DNA from: Pseudomonas sp. BSw22131
GTDB lineage: Bacteria > Pseudomonadota > Gammaproteobacteria > Pseudomonadales > Pseudomonadaceae
Length of the DNA stretch: 64,000 bases
Direction: 5' to 3'
NCBI RefSeq assembly: GCF_026810445.1
Contig: NZ_CP113949.1
Span: 434,001-498,000 of the forward strand
Below are positions 23,413 through 31,194 of the stretch, piece by piece; position 1 is the stretch's first letter; the number at the start of each line of letters is the position of its first letter. The notes under the pieces are model-generated. The model was given only the letters and a program-made list of their open reading frames with translations. It made no database searches and was not told the DNA's origin. The translations under genes and the position numbers were made by a program.

Positions 23413-23793
23413 TCAGTCAGCCTTGCTTGTCTTGGCTCCAAAAAGGAACCCAATGCTGGTAGTGGTGAGCCCGTACAGCCATTTCCTTAGATCTTCGAGT
23501 CCTGGACTCTGAATTGGGAAAAAGCTCACGCAAACTATGACGATAGAGAGGATCAGTACCATCCCGGCGATATTTGTGGGTGCTGATGAGCTCGAACCCC
23601 AGAGCTTCCCTAGATGGCCGAGTTTCTGGCCATTGTGGAGCAGCTTGTATCGTTCAGCATCCTCAGCAAAGAAATTCGACTCGTCCCGGCCGGTCGTTTT
23701 TCCAGGTCCTGCAGTAATAGCCTCTGCCTTTGGATCAATCACTACTTCATCTATGGGTAGCTGAGGCTGCGCCGTCTCGCGCTCGATGGTCAA
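23413..23793 (-). CDS. Small two-helix membrane protein, candidate PanT toxin
   Basis: A 126-residue protein starting at a TTG that overlaps the stop of the upstream Panacea gene (TTGA). About 70 polar N-terminal residues are followed by a strong transmembrane segment (about 74-92, IAGMVLILSIVIVCVSFF) and a second apolar stretch near the end (about 103-120, WLYGLTTTSIGFLFG). I do not recognise a family. Panacea antitoxins are known to pair with diverse toxins, some of them small membrane proteins that depolarise the cell, so the overlapping arrangement suggests a toxin of that class. It could instead be a phage superinfection or holin-like protein. A terminator follows immediately. Confidence 0.6.
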   Translation of the reverse strand: MTIERETAQPQLPIDEVVIDPKAEAITAGPGKTTGRDESNFFAEDAERYKLLHNGQKLGHLGKLWGSSSSAPTNIAGMVLILSIVIVCVSFFPIQSPGLEDLRKWLYGLTTTSIGFLFGAKTSKAD

Positions 23794-24290
23794 CTAATGA
23801 TCGCCTGCTGCTGCGTCTTGGCAGCAGCTTCACCAAACCACTGCGCAATCCGTTGGAAGGGAATGTCCATCCCTCGCAATCCAGGATGCTCGCTCCAAGT
23901 CATATCCCAAGGCGTTCCTGGTGCATGCGTCATTTCGGACAAGGCAATGCCCGTATACCTGCTGTAGCTGTTCCAGACATTGCTCAAAAAGGCCCGGATG
24001 TCTGGATCGGCTGGGATAGGTACTTCAGCCACGCGGTAGAAATCAGATTCAGTAGCTTTCGCCCTGATTTCGCCGGATCCAAACCGTTGGAATTCACGAT
24101 ACAGTGAAGGAATCACTGGGCCGTACTGCCAGGCTTCGACAGTTTCATTGATGAGTGGCGTTCGCGTATAGCCGGCGTACCAACCATGAGCGTAGTACAC
24201 CAATTTCTGCAATTTCATAGGTGTGATCGATTCGCCGCTAGCTGCGGCGAGCTCGAGAAAATAGTTGGCGATAGACTTTGGGTTTAGCAC
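23790..24290 (-). CDS. Panacea-domain (DUF4065/SocA-like) protein, candidate PanA antitoxin
   Basis: A 166-residue protein beginning at GTG with AGAGGA seven bases upstream. The Panacea/SocA pattern is clear: IANYFLELAAASGE, then TPMKLQKLVYYAHGWYAGYTRTPLINE, then EAWQYGPVIPSLYREF, and a C-terminal helix region. SocA of Caulobacter is a proteolysis adaptor that neutralises SocB; Panacea proteins serve as antitoxins for many unrelated toxins. Here the next gene overlaps by four bases and encodes a membrane protein. A LexA-like box and repeated TATACTGTATT elements lie about 150 bases upstream, in the likely promoter. Domain recognition is firm; the antitoxin role is inferred. Confidence 0.85.
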   Translation of the reverse strand: MLNPKSIANYFLELAAASGESITPMKLQKLVYYAHGWYAGYTRTPLINETVEAWQYGPVIPSLYREFQRFGSGEIRAKATESDFYRVAEVPIPADPDIRAFLSNVWNSYSRYTGIALSEMTHAPGTPWDMTWSEHPGLRGMDIPFQRIAQWFGEAAAKTQQQAIIS

Positions 24291-24439
24291 GGTGTGTTCC
24301 TCTAGGCGTCCCTGGCGTAGCTGTCGCCTATAGCAGCAGTGGCGTTATGACCCTAGCTCAGGCGGCGCAGTATTGCATCTATATTCAACGCATACCACAT
24401 ATATAGATAGGCAGCAAAATATTTTATACTGTATTTATA

Positions 24440-24455
24440 CTGTATTTATACACAG
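24440..24455. promoter_or_regulatory. LexA-like box upstream of the Panacea gene
   Basis: CTGTATTTATACACAG fits CTGT-N8-ACAG and matches 14 of 16 bases of the LexA consensus. It is the end of a run with two direct copies of TATACTGTATT (from about 24426 and 24437) in a strongly AT-rich segment. The only gene it could control is the Panacea gene on the minus strand, 150 bases away, or a transcript towards the tRNA. An alternative is a dedicated repressor binding the direct repeats. Confidence 0.6.
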
Positions 24456-24531
24456 TATTTTGAAGAGGTAGAAGGAGAATTTTCGAGAGCGGACGCATTC
24501 GCGTCGGGGAGGATCTATAGAGCTTAAGGTC

Positions 24532-24555
24532 CGTTGTTACGTGCGTTGTTACGTG
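24532..24555. repeat. Tandem 12-bp direct repeat next to tRNA-Thr
   Basis: CGTTGTTACGTG occurs twice without a gap (24532-24543, 24544-24555), about 50 bases from the 3' end of tRNA-Thr. Such repeats can be arm-type integrase sites. No integrase is in the window, so the role is unproven. Confidence 0.5.
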
Positions 24556-24567
24556 TACCAGAAACGA

Positions 24568-24595
24568 CAAAGGCCTGCATCGCTGCAAGCCTTTG
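24568..24595 (-). terminator. Terminator of tRNA-Thr
   Basis: CAAAGGC / GCCTTTG arms with an inner TGCA pairing form a stem just after the tRNA 3' end on the minus strand; the following TCGTTTC has a weak T-run. The plus-strand side has a better T-run (GTTTTAT), so it may act in both directions. Confidence 0.55.
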
Positions 24596-24602
24596 TTTTA
24601 TA

Positions 24603-24678
<76 letters not shown>

Positions 24679-24974
24679 GTGATGGGCGCTGATTATAGGG
24701 ATTTGGTTTCTTGAGTAAAGCCCTAATTTCAGTTTTTTTGCGTCTTTATGCCAATTAGCGCTGAGGCTTATTCACAAGCGAGCTAAAGGCCTTATGCAAT
24801 GAGGTGATATTCGTAGAACGGTTCTCATTGGTTCGCAAGCTACTGAATTTTCGTGAATTAAAGTGCTGTACAAAAAACGACCAATCGCCGAAATGCCCAG
24901 CAAGCTACGTATTTATTGCGTCGTCGGATATTCCGTCAACAGACTTATCCACAGGCTGGCGCGTTTTGGATCGG

Positions 24975-26192
24975 TCAGATCCGCTCAGCGAGGATCATCA
25001 CATTGCGCGGTGTGGTCGGGCTGTCACAGAAGGTGCCGATGCGTACGTTGTAGCCTCTCTCGCAGAGGTACAGCGCGCGGTCGAGGACGAGCCAGAGCTC
25101 AAGCGGACGGCGGAATAGGTTGCGCACCAGCTCAAGATTGCGGACTGCCGCCAGCCGTTGCCAGCCGAGAGCTTCCAGTGACTGCCAGTTTCTTTCGCCT
25201 GTGAGGGCTACGTCCTTCATTGCCGCCAGGTCTTGGATGTACTCGGCGAAGGGTTTTTCCAGCCAGGCGACAGGCAGTGAGGGGGTGGGCAGGTATTGAT
25301 CGGTGCCGCGAAGCTCGCGTTGCAGTACGTCGAACGCCAGGCGGCGAGCCATCGAGACGTCACGCTGGCGACGCACTCGGGCGCCTGCGGTGACTGTTTC
25401 GCTAAGCGGCAGGCCAAGGTCATCGATTGATAGCCTCAGCGCAGAGGCCTGGCCTTGGGTGGACATTGCTTGATAGCTGTCGGCGGTAATACGGTTGTAG
25501 CAGCAAGGCGCGATTGCCATCTGTTGGCAGTCGGCGTCGCTGGCCAACCGCATGAGCTGGACATGCAAATCGCCGCAGGCGTGCAAGGCAACCGGTGTGT
25601 GGCGGGCGCGTAGTTGCGAGGACGCATCGGGGGCCATGACGTCTTGTTCGATGTGCTCGGCGCAGATGTGCAGGCGTGCGCTGAGTGTGCGCCCGGCTTC
25701 GACCAGTTGAGGGTTGAACTCAAGGCACGTCAGGGTTTGGCCGTTGTATGCCAGCCGGCGGCCGAGATGGCCTTTGCCGGCGCACCAGTCGAGCCAGTGC
25801 TCAGGCGTTTGCTTGAACACCAGCGCGCTGGCAAAGGCTTCGATTTGTTGCCACTTGCGTCCTGGCACGTCCACCGCCATGCGCGATGAAACGCTCGGCA
25901 GGTCAGTAACCGGCAAGTTGCCGAGCGCGCTCAGGGCCGAGGATTGCCTGGCTATCTGTACAAACGGGGCTGGAGCGTCGAGCCGCTCAGGGTGATTGTG
26001 CGCAGCTTCCGCTTCGTCGAGTGTCCGGCTGCGTAGCCACGCGGCAAGTTCGGGGTGCAGCGACTCCCAAGGCAGTTGCAGATGGGTAAACGGTTTGGGG
26101 CGCCACAGGGTTTGATGATCGAGCAAATAGCGATCCAGCGCCTCGAAGCGGGCGCGCAGGTCGTGGGTTCGCAGGATCGGATCAGTGTTCAT
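24975..26192 (-). CDS. SAM-dependent methyltransferase (Methyltransf_32-like)
   Basis: A 405-residue class I methyltransferase. Motif I is WLDWCAGKGHLGRRLA (about residues 132-147), followed by the acidic strand end TCLEFNPQLVE; later come VALHACGDLH (about 201-210) and IAPCCYNRI, the pattern of the Methyltransf_32 group, which also includes the catalytic domain of eukaryotic GSTCD. The substrate is unknown; an RNA target is possible, given the CCYN motif. It stands alone, on the minus strand, just downstream of the ABC transporter operon, on the chromosome side of the tRNA. Confidence 0.8.
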   Translation of the reverse strand: MNTDPILRTHDLRARFEALDRYLLDHQTLWRPKPFTHLQLPWESLHPELAAWLRSRTLDEAEAAHNHPERLDAPAPFVQIARQSSALSALGNLPVTDLPSVSSRMAVDVPGRKWQQIEAFASALVFKQTPEHWLDWCAGKGHLGRRLAYNGQTLTCLEFNPQLVEAGRTLSARLHICAEHIEQDVMAPDASSQLRARHTPVALHACGDLHVQLMRLASDADCQQMAIAPCCYNRITADSYQAMSTQGQASALRLSIDDLGLPLSETVTAGARVRRQRDVSMARRLAFDVLQRELRGTDQYLPTPSLPVAWLEKPFAEYIQDLAAMKDVALTGERNWQSLEALGWQRLAAVRNLELVRNLFRRPLELWLVLDRALYLCERGYNVRIGTFCDSPTTPRNVMILAERI

Positions 26193-26260
26193 GAGCAGGG
26201 TGCGCAGGGCTCAGTGGTGAAGAGCTGAGTGGTGAGTGTCGGCCTTGCGAAGTCTCGCAT

Positions 26261-26950
26261 TTATCGGCCCTGACACTGATCAACGCGCAGCGCTTTTTCC
26301 AGCAATTTGAAGCCTTGCACCAGCACGAACGACATCAGCAGATAGAACATCCCGGCGGCGAAGAATATTTCGACCGGCAAATAGGTGCGGGCGATGATCG
26401 TGCGAGCCATGCCGGTGAGTTCCAGCAGCGTCACGGTGCTCGCCAGGGCGCTGGCCTTGAGCATCAGGATCACTTCGTTGCTGTAGGCAGGCAGCCCGAT
26501 GCGCGCGGCGCGGGGTAGCACGATGTAAATCAGTGACTTGGTTTTGGACATGCCCAGTGCCCGCGCGGCCTCGACTTCGCCTACCGGTACGGCCTGAATA
26601 GCGCCCCTCAGGATTTCGGCGATGTAGGCAGCGGTGTGCAGCGTCATCGTCAGCGCGGCGCAAAAAAACGGGTCGCGCAACCACGGCCACAGCGGGCCCT
26701 GGCGCACTGCATCGAACTGCGCGAGCCCGTAATAAACCAGAAACAGCTGCACCAGCAACGGCGTGCCACGAAAGAAGAAGATGTAGGCGTAGGGCAGCGT
26801 ACGCACGTACGGGTTGCGTGAAGCGCGAGCAATCCCCAGCGGGATCGCCAGCAGCAGGCCGGCGATGACCGCAACCGCGACCAGTTCCAGCGTCAGCGTC
26901 GCGCCCTGCGCCAGTTTCGGCAGCCATTTGATGATCACGTCCCAATTCAT
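26261..26950 (-). CDS. Basic amino-acid ABC transporter permease (HisM-like)
   Basis: A 229-residue inner-membrane permease, starting at the ATG at 26950 with GGAG upstream; a longer frame extending over the neighbour gene is rejected. It has about five transmembrane helices and the EAA loop of polar amino-acid permeases (EVEAARALGMSKTKSLIYIVLPRAARIGLP, about residues 150-180). It pairs with the HisQ-like subunit in import of histidine, arginine, lysine or ornithine. It overlaps the HisQ-like gene by four bases and is the last gene of the operon. Confidence 0.9.
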   Translation of the reverse strand: MNWDVIIKWLPKLAQGATLTLELVAVAVIAGLLLAIPLGIARASRNPYVRTLPYAYIFFFRGTPLLVQLFLVYYGLAQFDAVRQGPLWPWLRDPFFCAALTMTLHTAAYIAEILRGAIQAVPVGEVEAARALGMSKTKSLIYIVLPRAARIGLPAYSNEVILMLKASALASTVTLLELTGMARTIIARTYLPVEIFFAAGMFYLLMSFVLVQGFKLLEKALRVDQCQGR

Positions 26951-27642
26951 GAGGCGCTCCTTGCAAAGCCACGGGCTGCGCGTCGTTCGAGAAAGTGCAT
27001 GCCGGTCATGGCGATGACAGTCAGGCCCAGGTACATGAACGCCGCCACCATATAGAAGGTGAAAGGCTGCTTGGTGGACGTCACCGCGATCTGTGCATGG
27101 CGCATGACTTCTTCGAGACCGATGACAGAAACCAGCGCGGTGTCCTTCATCAGGATCAAGAACAGGTTGCCCAGGCCGGGCAGGGCGATGCGCCACATCT
27201 GCGGCATGACCAGCTTGATGAAAATGCGTGAGCGCGACATGCCCAGCGCCAACCCGGCTTCGCGGTGGCCCTTGGGAATCGACAGCATCGCCCCGCGAAA
27301 CACTTCAGTGGCGTAGGCGCCAAAACACAGCCCCAGCGCGATGACGCCTGCCGCGAATGCGCTGAGCGCAAGGTCCGGCATACCCAGTGCCTGGCCGATG
27401 GCGCGCATCAAATTGACCGTGCCGAAGTAAATCAACAACACCCAAAGCAGTTCAGGAATACCGCGCACCAGCGTCGAGTACGCGCCGCCCAGCCATTTCA
27501 GTGGGCGATAAGGTGAGGTTTTGGCCAAGGCTCCGAGCAGGCCGAGTACCAGCCCCAGGCACAGGGCCGACAGCGCAAGCTGGATGGTCATCAGCACACC
27601 GGCGACGAGCGCGGGGCCGAATCCGTAGAGATCAAAATTCAT
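26947..27642 (-). CDS. Basic amino-acid ABC transporter permease (HisQ-like)
   Basis: A 231-residue permease with the same fold as its neighbour. It opens MNFDLYGFGPALVAGVLMTIQLALSALCLGLVLGLLGALAKTS (first two membrane segments, split by GL-rich turns) and has the EAA loop HREAGLALGMSRSRIFIKLVMPQMWRIALPG (about 130-160). The first ~20 residues match HisQ-type permeases rather than HisM. It sits between the binding protein and the HisM-like gene. Substrate specificity depends on the binding protein upstream. Confidence 0.9.
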   Translation of the reverse strand: MNFDLYGFGPALVAGVLMTIQLALSALCLGLVLGLLGALAKTSPYRPLKWLGGAYSTLVRGIPELLWVLLIYFGTVNLMRAIGQALGMPDLALSAFAAGVIALGLCFGAYATEVFRGAMLSIPKGHREAGLALGMSRSRIFIKLVMPQMWRIALPGLGNLFLILMKDTALVSVIGLEEVMRHAQIAVTSTKQPFTFYMVAAFMYLGLTVIAMTGMHFLERRAARGFARSAS

Positions 27643-27719
27643 GGCAGGGCTTGTTTCAGGGACGGCAGCTGCGGCTGCGCCTTATAAAAGGAGCAGCACA
27701 GCAGCGTGCGTCAGACGGA

Positions 27720-28487
27720 TCAGAGAATGCTGAAAGGGAAATACTTGTCGTTGATCTTTTTGTAAGTGCCGTCTTCGATGATTTCTTTCAGCGCAAGGTT
27801 GAGCTTGGCGCGCAGTTCGTCGCCTTGACGCACCGCGATGCCAATCTTGTCGTTGTCGTAAACCGGGTTGCCCTTGAATTCGTAAGCGGCGCCTGCCGGG
27901 CTTTTGAGCCACTCGTAGCTGACGTATTTGTCGGAGAGGATGGCGTCGAGTCGGCCGGATGTCAGGTCGAGGTAGGCGTTTTCCTGGGTGTCGTACAGCT
28001 TGACGGTCACATCGCTGCCCCAGTTGTCGTCCAGCCACGTGCCGGACAGCGTAGCGCGCTGGGCGCCGATGGTTTTGCCACTGAGAGACGCTTTCAGCTC
28101 ATCGACGGTGTTGCCTTTGATCTCGGTGCTCTTGGGGGCGATGAATTGCAGCTTGTTCGAATAGTACGGTTCGGTGAAGTCCACCGCTGCCTTGCGTTCA
28201 TCGGAGATCGACATCGAGGACACGATGAAGTCGAACTTCCTGGCGTTCAGGGCCGGGATCATGCCGTCCCAGTCGGAGGTGACGATTTCACACTCGGTCT
28301 TCATTTTCGCGCACAGGGCCTGACCGATTTCGACATCGAAGCCCACGACCTGGCCGCTTGAATCTTTGTTGTTGAAGGGCGGGTATGCACCCTCGACGCC
28401 CATTTTCAGGGTTTCGGCGGCAAAAGCGCTGGAGGCGAATGCCAGGGTTGTGGCTGCGGCCAGCAAAAGTTGTCTGAGGGTCTGCAT
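27720..28487 (-). CDS. Periplasmic basic amino-acid binding protein (HisJ/ArgT-like)
   Basis: A 255-residue solute-binding protein. The ATG at 28485-28487 gives a proper signal peptide (MQTLRQLLLAAATTLAFASSAFA) with cleavage near AFA-AET; a start 22 codons earlier would destroy it. The mature part starts TLKMGVEGAYPPFN and continues with GFDVEIGQALC, DWDGMIPALNARKFDFIVSSMSIS and ERKAAVDFTEPYY, matching the lysine/arginine/ornithine and histidine binding proteins. It captures the substrate in the periplasm and delivers it to the two permeases encoded after it. Confidence 0.9.
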   Translation of the reverse strand: MQTLRQLLLAAATTLAFASSAFAAETLKMGVEGAYPPFNNKDSSGQVVGFDVEIGQALCAKMKTECEIVTSDWDGMIPALNARKFDFIVSSMSISDERKAAVDFTEPYYSNKLQFIAPKSTEIKGNTVDELKASLSGKTIGAQRATLSGTWLDDNWGSDVTVKLYDTQENAYLDLTSGRLDAILSDKYVSYEWLKSPAGAAYEFKGNPVYDNDKIGIAVRQGDELRAKLNLALKEIIEDGTYKKINDKYFPFSIL

Positions 28488-28500
28488 GAATGTGGCTCCG

Positions 28501-29274
28501 TTAACGATTGCTGGACATGAATTGTTTGCAGCGCGCCGACTGCGGGTCTTCAAAGACCTGCTGCGGCGATCCTTGTTCCTCTATCAACCCCTGATGCAGA
28601 AATACAACTTCGCTCGACACCTGACGCGCGAAGCTCATCTCGTGAGTCACCAGTAACATCGTGCGACCTTCTTCTGCCAACGCGCGGATCACGGCGAGGA
28701 CTTCCTGCACCATTTCCGGATCGAGTGCCGAAGTCGGCTCATCGAACAGAATCACTTTAGGCTGCATCGCCAATGTTCGGGCGATGGCGGCGCGTTGCTG
28801 CTGGCCGCCGGACAACTGTGCCGGATAGACATGGCGTTTGTCACCGATGCCGACCTTGGCCAGCAGCGCTTCGGCCACTTCTATCGCCTCGGCTTTGCTT
28901 TGCCCCAGCACACGGCGTGGCGCCTCGATGATGTTGTCGAGCACGCTCATGTGAGGCCACAGGTTGAAATTCTGGAAGACAAAACCGATTTCGCTGCGCA
29001 GACGATTGATCTGTCGCGTGTCGGCGGCGATCAGCTCGCCATTGCGCGCGGGCTTGAGCTTGAGCTCTTCGCCAGCTACCAGAATCTGGCCCTGATGCGG
29101 GTTCTCCAGCAGATTGATGCAGCGCAGCAGGGTCGATTTGCCCGAGCCTGACGAGCCCAGAATCGAAATCACATCGCCGTCGCGCGCGCTTAGCGAAATG
29201 CCTTTGAGTACATCAAGGTCGCCGTAGCGTTTGTGCAGGTTGCGAATTTCCAGGGCGGTCGTGGCCTCGGCCAT
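28501..29274 (-). CDS. Basic amino-acid ABC transporter ATPase (HisP-like)
   Basis: A 257-residue ATPase with all motifs: Walker A GSSGSGKST (about 36-44), Q-loop VFQNFNLWPHMSV, signature LSGGQQQRAAIARTLA (about 150-165), Walker B VILFDEPTSALDPE and the switch His in VTHEM. It is most like HisP in the amino-acid family; the LKPARNGELIAADTRQINRLRSE insertion is typical. It is the first gene of the operon ATPase - binding protein - HisQ - HisM. The operon is divergent from gabP across 457 bases. Confidence 0.92.
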   Translation of the reverse strand: MAEATTALEIRNLHKRYGDLDVLKGISLSARDGDVISILGSSGSGKSTLLRCINLLENPHQGQILVAGEELKLKPARNGELIAADTRQINRLRSEIGFVFQNFNLWPHMSVLDNIIEAPRRVLGQSKAEAIEVAEALLAKVGIGDKRHVYPAQLSGGQQQRAAIARTLAMQPKVILFDEPTSALDPEMVQEVLAVIRALAEEGRTMLLVTHEMSFARQVSSEVVFLHQGLIEEQGSPQQVFEDPQSARCKQFMSSNR

Positions 29275-29731
29275 GTGCGGTCCTCATGTGTTCTGCGTGC
29301 TCTGACGCGACAGGGGCGAGCCAACTGCGGCACTGAATCAGTGCTGCCGTATTGGGCTGTCTGCGCGAAAAAGGCGCGATGTTGCCACCTTTGACTGGCT
29401 AATTAAAGTCTGGGAAGGCCAATCCACCAAGGGAAAGTGGCGGTTATGCATTTAAACGGGGCAATACGAAACTAAATGTGTATTTTCGGTGCGCTCAAGC
29501 GTCATTTAGCTGAGTTGGTAGGTAACAAATCCTACGTGGCTGGCGGAACGCCATATCAATCAACGGCTTGTGATACCTCTCTAGCGTCAGCATTTCCAAG
29601 CACGACGTCGTTTTTGAAATATTTTGGCGTAATCCTTGCGTAAAAAATAAGTAACAGAGCCGTAGAGATATTTTTACGAGTGTCCCTCGCGCCCTTCGAT
29701 CCGTACGAAAAATCCTTCAAAGGTTGTTGTT
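29275..29731. other. Divergent promoter region between ABC operon and gabP
   Basis: This 457-base gap holds no gene. It must contain the promoters of the ABC operon (minus strand) and gabP (plus strand). Apart from one possible sigma-54 site listed separately, I see no clear operator. Confidence 0.6.
29625..29639 (+). promoter_or_regulatory. Possible sigma-54 promoter of gabP
   Basis: TGGCGT-N5-TTGC has the GG and GC doublets at the correct spacing for RpoN (-24/-12), with two mismatches in the first half (TGGCAC consensus). The start of transcription would be near 29650, leaving an 80-base leader before gabP. RpoN control fits nitrogen-source uptake genes, but short matches occur by chance. 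Confidence 0.35.
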
Positions 29732-31123
29732 ATGAGCAGTAGTTCGAAGTCCTCGAATCTCGAGCAAGGGCTGAAACCGCGTCACATCACAATGCTTTCT
29801 ATTGCGGGCGTCATCGGCGCCGGTCTGTTTGTGGGGTCTGGTCACGCCATCGCGGAAGCGGGCCCCGCCGTGCTGCTCGCGTATGGCGCTGCCGGTACGC
29901 TGGTGGTGCTGGTCATGCGCATGCTGGCCGAAATGGCTGTTGCGTCGCCTGACACCGGGTCGTTCTCAACCTATGCCGACCGCGCAATCGGTCACTGGGC
30001 AGGCTTCACCATTGGCTGGCTGTACTGGTGGTTCTGGGTGTTGGTGATCCCGCTGGAGGCCAACGCCGCCGCGACGATCCTGCACGCATGGTTTCCGGAC
30101 ATCGCCATTTGGGCGTTCACCCTGGTGATCACGCTGCTGCTAACGGCAACCAACCTGTTCAGCGTGAAAAACTACGGCGAGTTCGAGTTCTGGTTTGCGT
30201 TGATCAAGGTATTGGCCATTCTGGGATTCGTGGCGTTGGGGATCGCGGCTATTTTCGGCTTGCTGCCCAACTCTCAAGTCAGCGGGGTCAGCCATCTGTT
30301 CGACACCCAAGGCTTCATGCCCAACGGCATCGGCGCCGTGCTGGCGGCCATGCTGACGACCATGTTCTCGTTCATGGGCACTGAGATCGTGACCATCGCC
30401 GCTGCCGAATCGAAGAACCCGGATCAGCAAATCACCAAGGCCACCAATTCGGTGATCTGGCGAATCTGCCTGTTCTACCTCGTGTCGATTTTCATCGTCG
30501 TGGCGCTTGTGCCGTGGAATGACAGCCGTCTGGCGGACGTCGGTTCCTACCAGACCGTGCTGGACCTGATGGGCATTCCCAACGCCAAGCTGATCGTTGA
30601 TCTGGTGGTGTTGGTGGCCGTGACCAGTTGCCTGAACTCGGCGTTGTACACCGCCTCGCGCATGATGTTCTCGTTGGGCAAGCGCGGCGACGCCCCGGCC
30701 ATTTCGCAGCACACCAGCAAAGCGGGCACGCCCATCTGGGCCGTTCTGCTGTCCACTGCTGCAGCTTTCCTCGCGGTCTTCGCCAACTACGTCGCGCCTG
30801 CTGCTGTGTTCGATTTTCTGCTGGCCAGCTCCGGTGCCATCGCGCTGTTGGTGTACCTGGTCATTGCCGCGTCGCAACTGCGTATGCGTCAAAAACGTGA
30901 GGCTGCGGGCCAGAGCATCGCGTTTCGCATGTGGCTGTTTCCTGGGCTGACCTGGGCGGTGATCGTGTTCATCGTCGCTGTGCTGGCGATCATGTTGGTG
31001 CAGGAAGCGCACCGCATGGAAATCATGGCCACGGGCCTGCTGAGCATTCTGGTCATCGCCGCAGGCTTGATCGTGTCGAGCCGCCGCAAAAATGCCAAAG
31101 CGGGCAAAGCTGTACTCAATTGA
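29732..31123 (+). CDS. gabP: GABA permease
   Basis: A 463-residue APC-family transporter with about 12 transmembrane helices and very high likeness to E. coli GabP (466 residues): LKPRHITMLSIAGVIGAGLFVGS at the start, then MLAEMAVASPDTGSFSTYAD, IGWLYWWFWVLVIPLEAN, SVKNYGEFEFW, and MFSFMGTEIVTIAAAES. It imports 4-aminobutyrate with protons. This fits the window, whose far end encodes polyamine breakdown that yields GABA. A strong terminator follows at 31157. No sign of damage. Confidence 0.9.
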   Translation: MSSSSKSSNLEQGLKPRHITMLSIAGVIGAGLFVGSGHAIAEAGPAVLLAYGAAGTLVVLVMRMLAEMAVASPDTGSFSTYADRAIGHWAGFTIGWLYWWFWVLVIPLEANAAATILHAWFPDIAIWAFTLVITLLLTATNLFSVKNYGEFEFWFALIKVLAILGFVALGIAAIFGLLPNSQVSGVSHLFDTQGFMPNGIGAVLAAMLTTMFSFMGTEIVTIAAAESKNPDQQITKATNSVIWRICLFYLVSIFIVVALVPWNDSRLADVGSYQTVLDLMGIPNAKLIVDLVVLVAVTSCLNSALYTASRMMFSLGKRGDAPAISQHTSKAGTPIWAVLLSTAAAFLAVFANYVAPAAVFDFLLASSGAIALLVYLVIAASQLRMRQKREAAGQSIAFRMWLFPGLTWAVIVFIVAVLAIMLVQEAHRMEIMATGLLSILVIAAGLIVSSRRKNAKAGKAVLN

Positions 31124-31156
31124 GATGATCGATTGAGTTGCACGACGTGAAAGAAG

Positions 31157-31189
31157 CGGCCGCGATCAGTGATGATTGCGGCCGTTTTT
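31157..31189 (+). terminator. Terminator after gabP
   Basis: CGGCCGCGATCA (31157-31168) pairs with TGATTGCGGCCG (31173-31184) around a 4-base loop, followed by TTTTT. It lies 34 bases after the gabP stop and just before the convergent Fic gene end. Confidence 0.9.
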
Positions 31190-31194
31190 GTTTG

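Noticed and set aside
1..24602. Integrase, phage repressor or replication genes
   Set aside because: Searched for by motif reading in both strands; none is present in the window, so no call is made about the ability of the prophage to excise.
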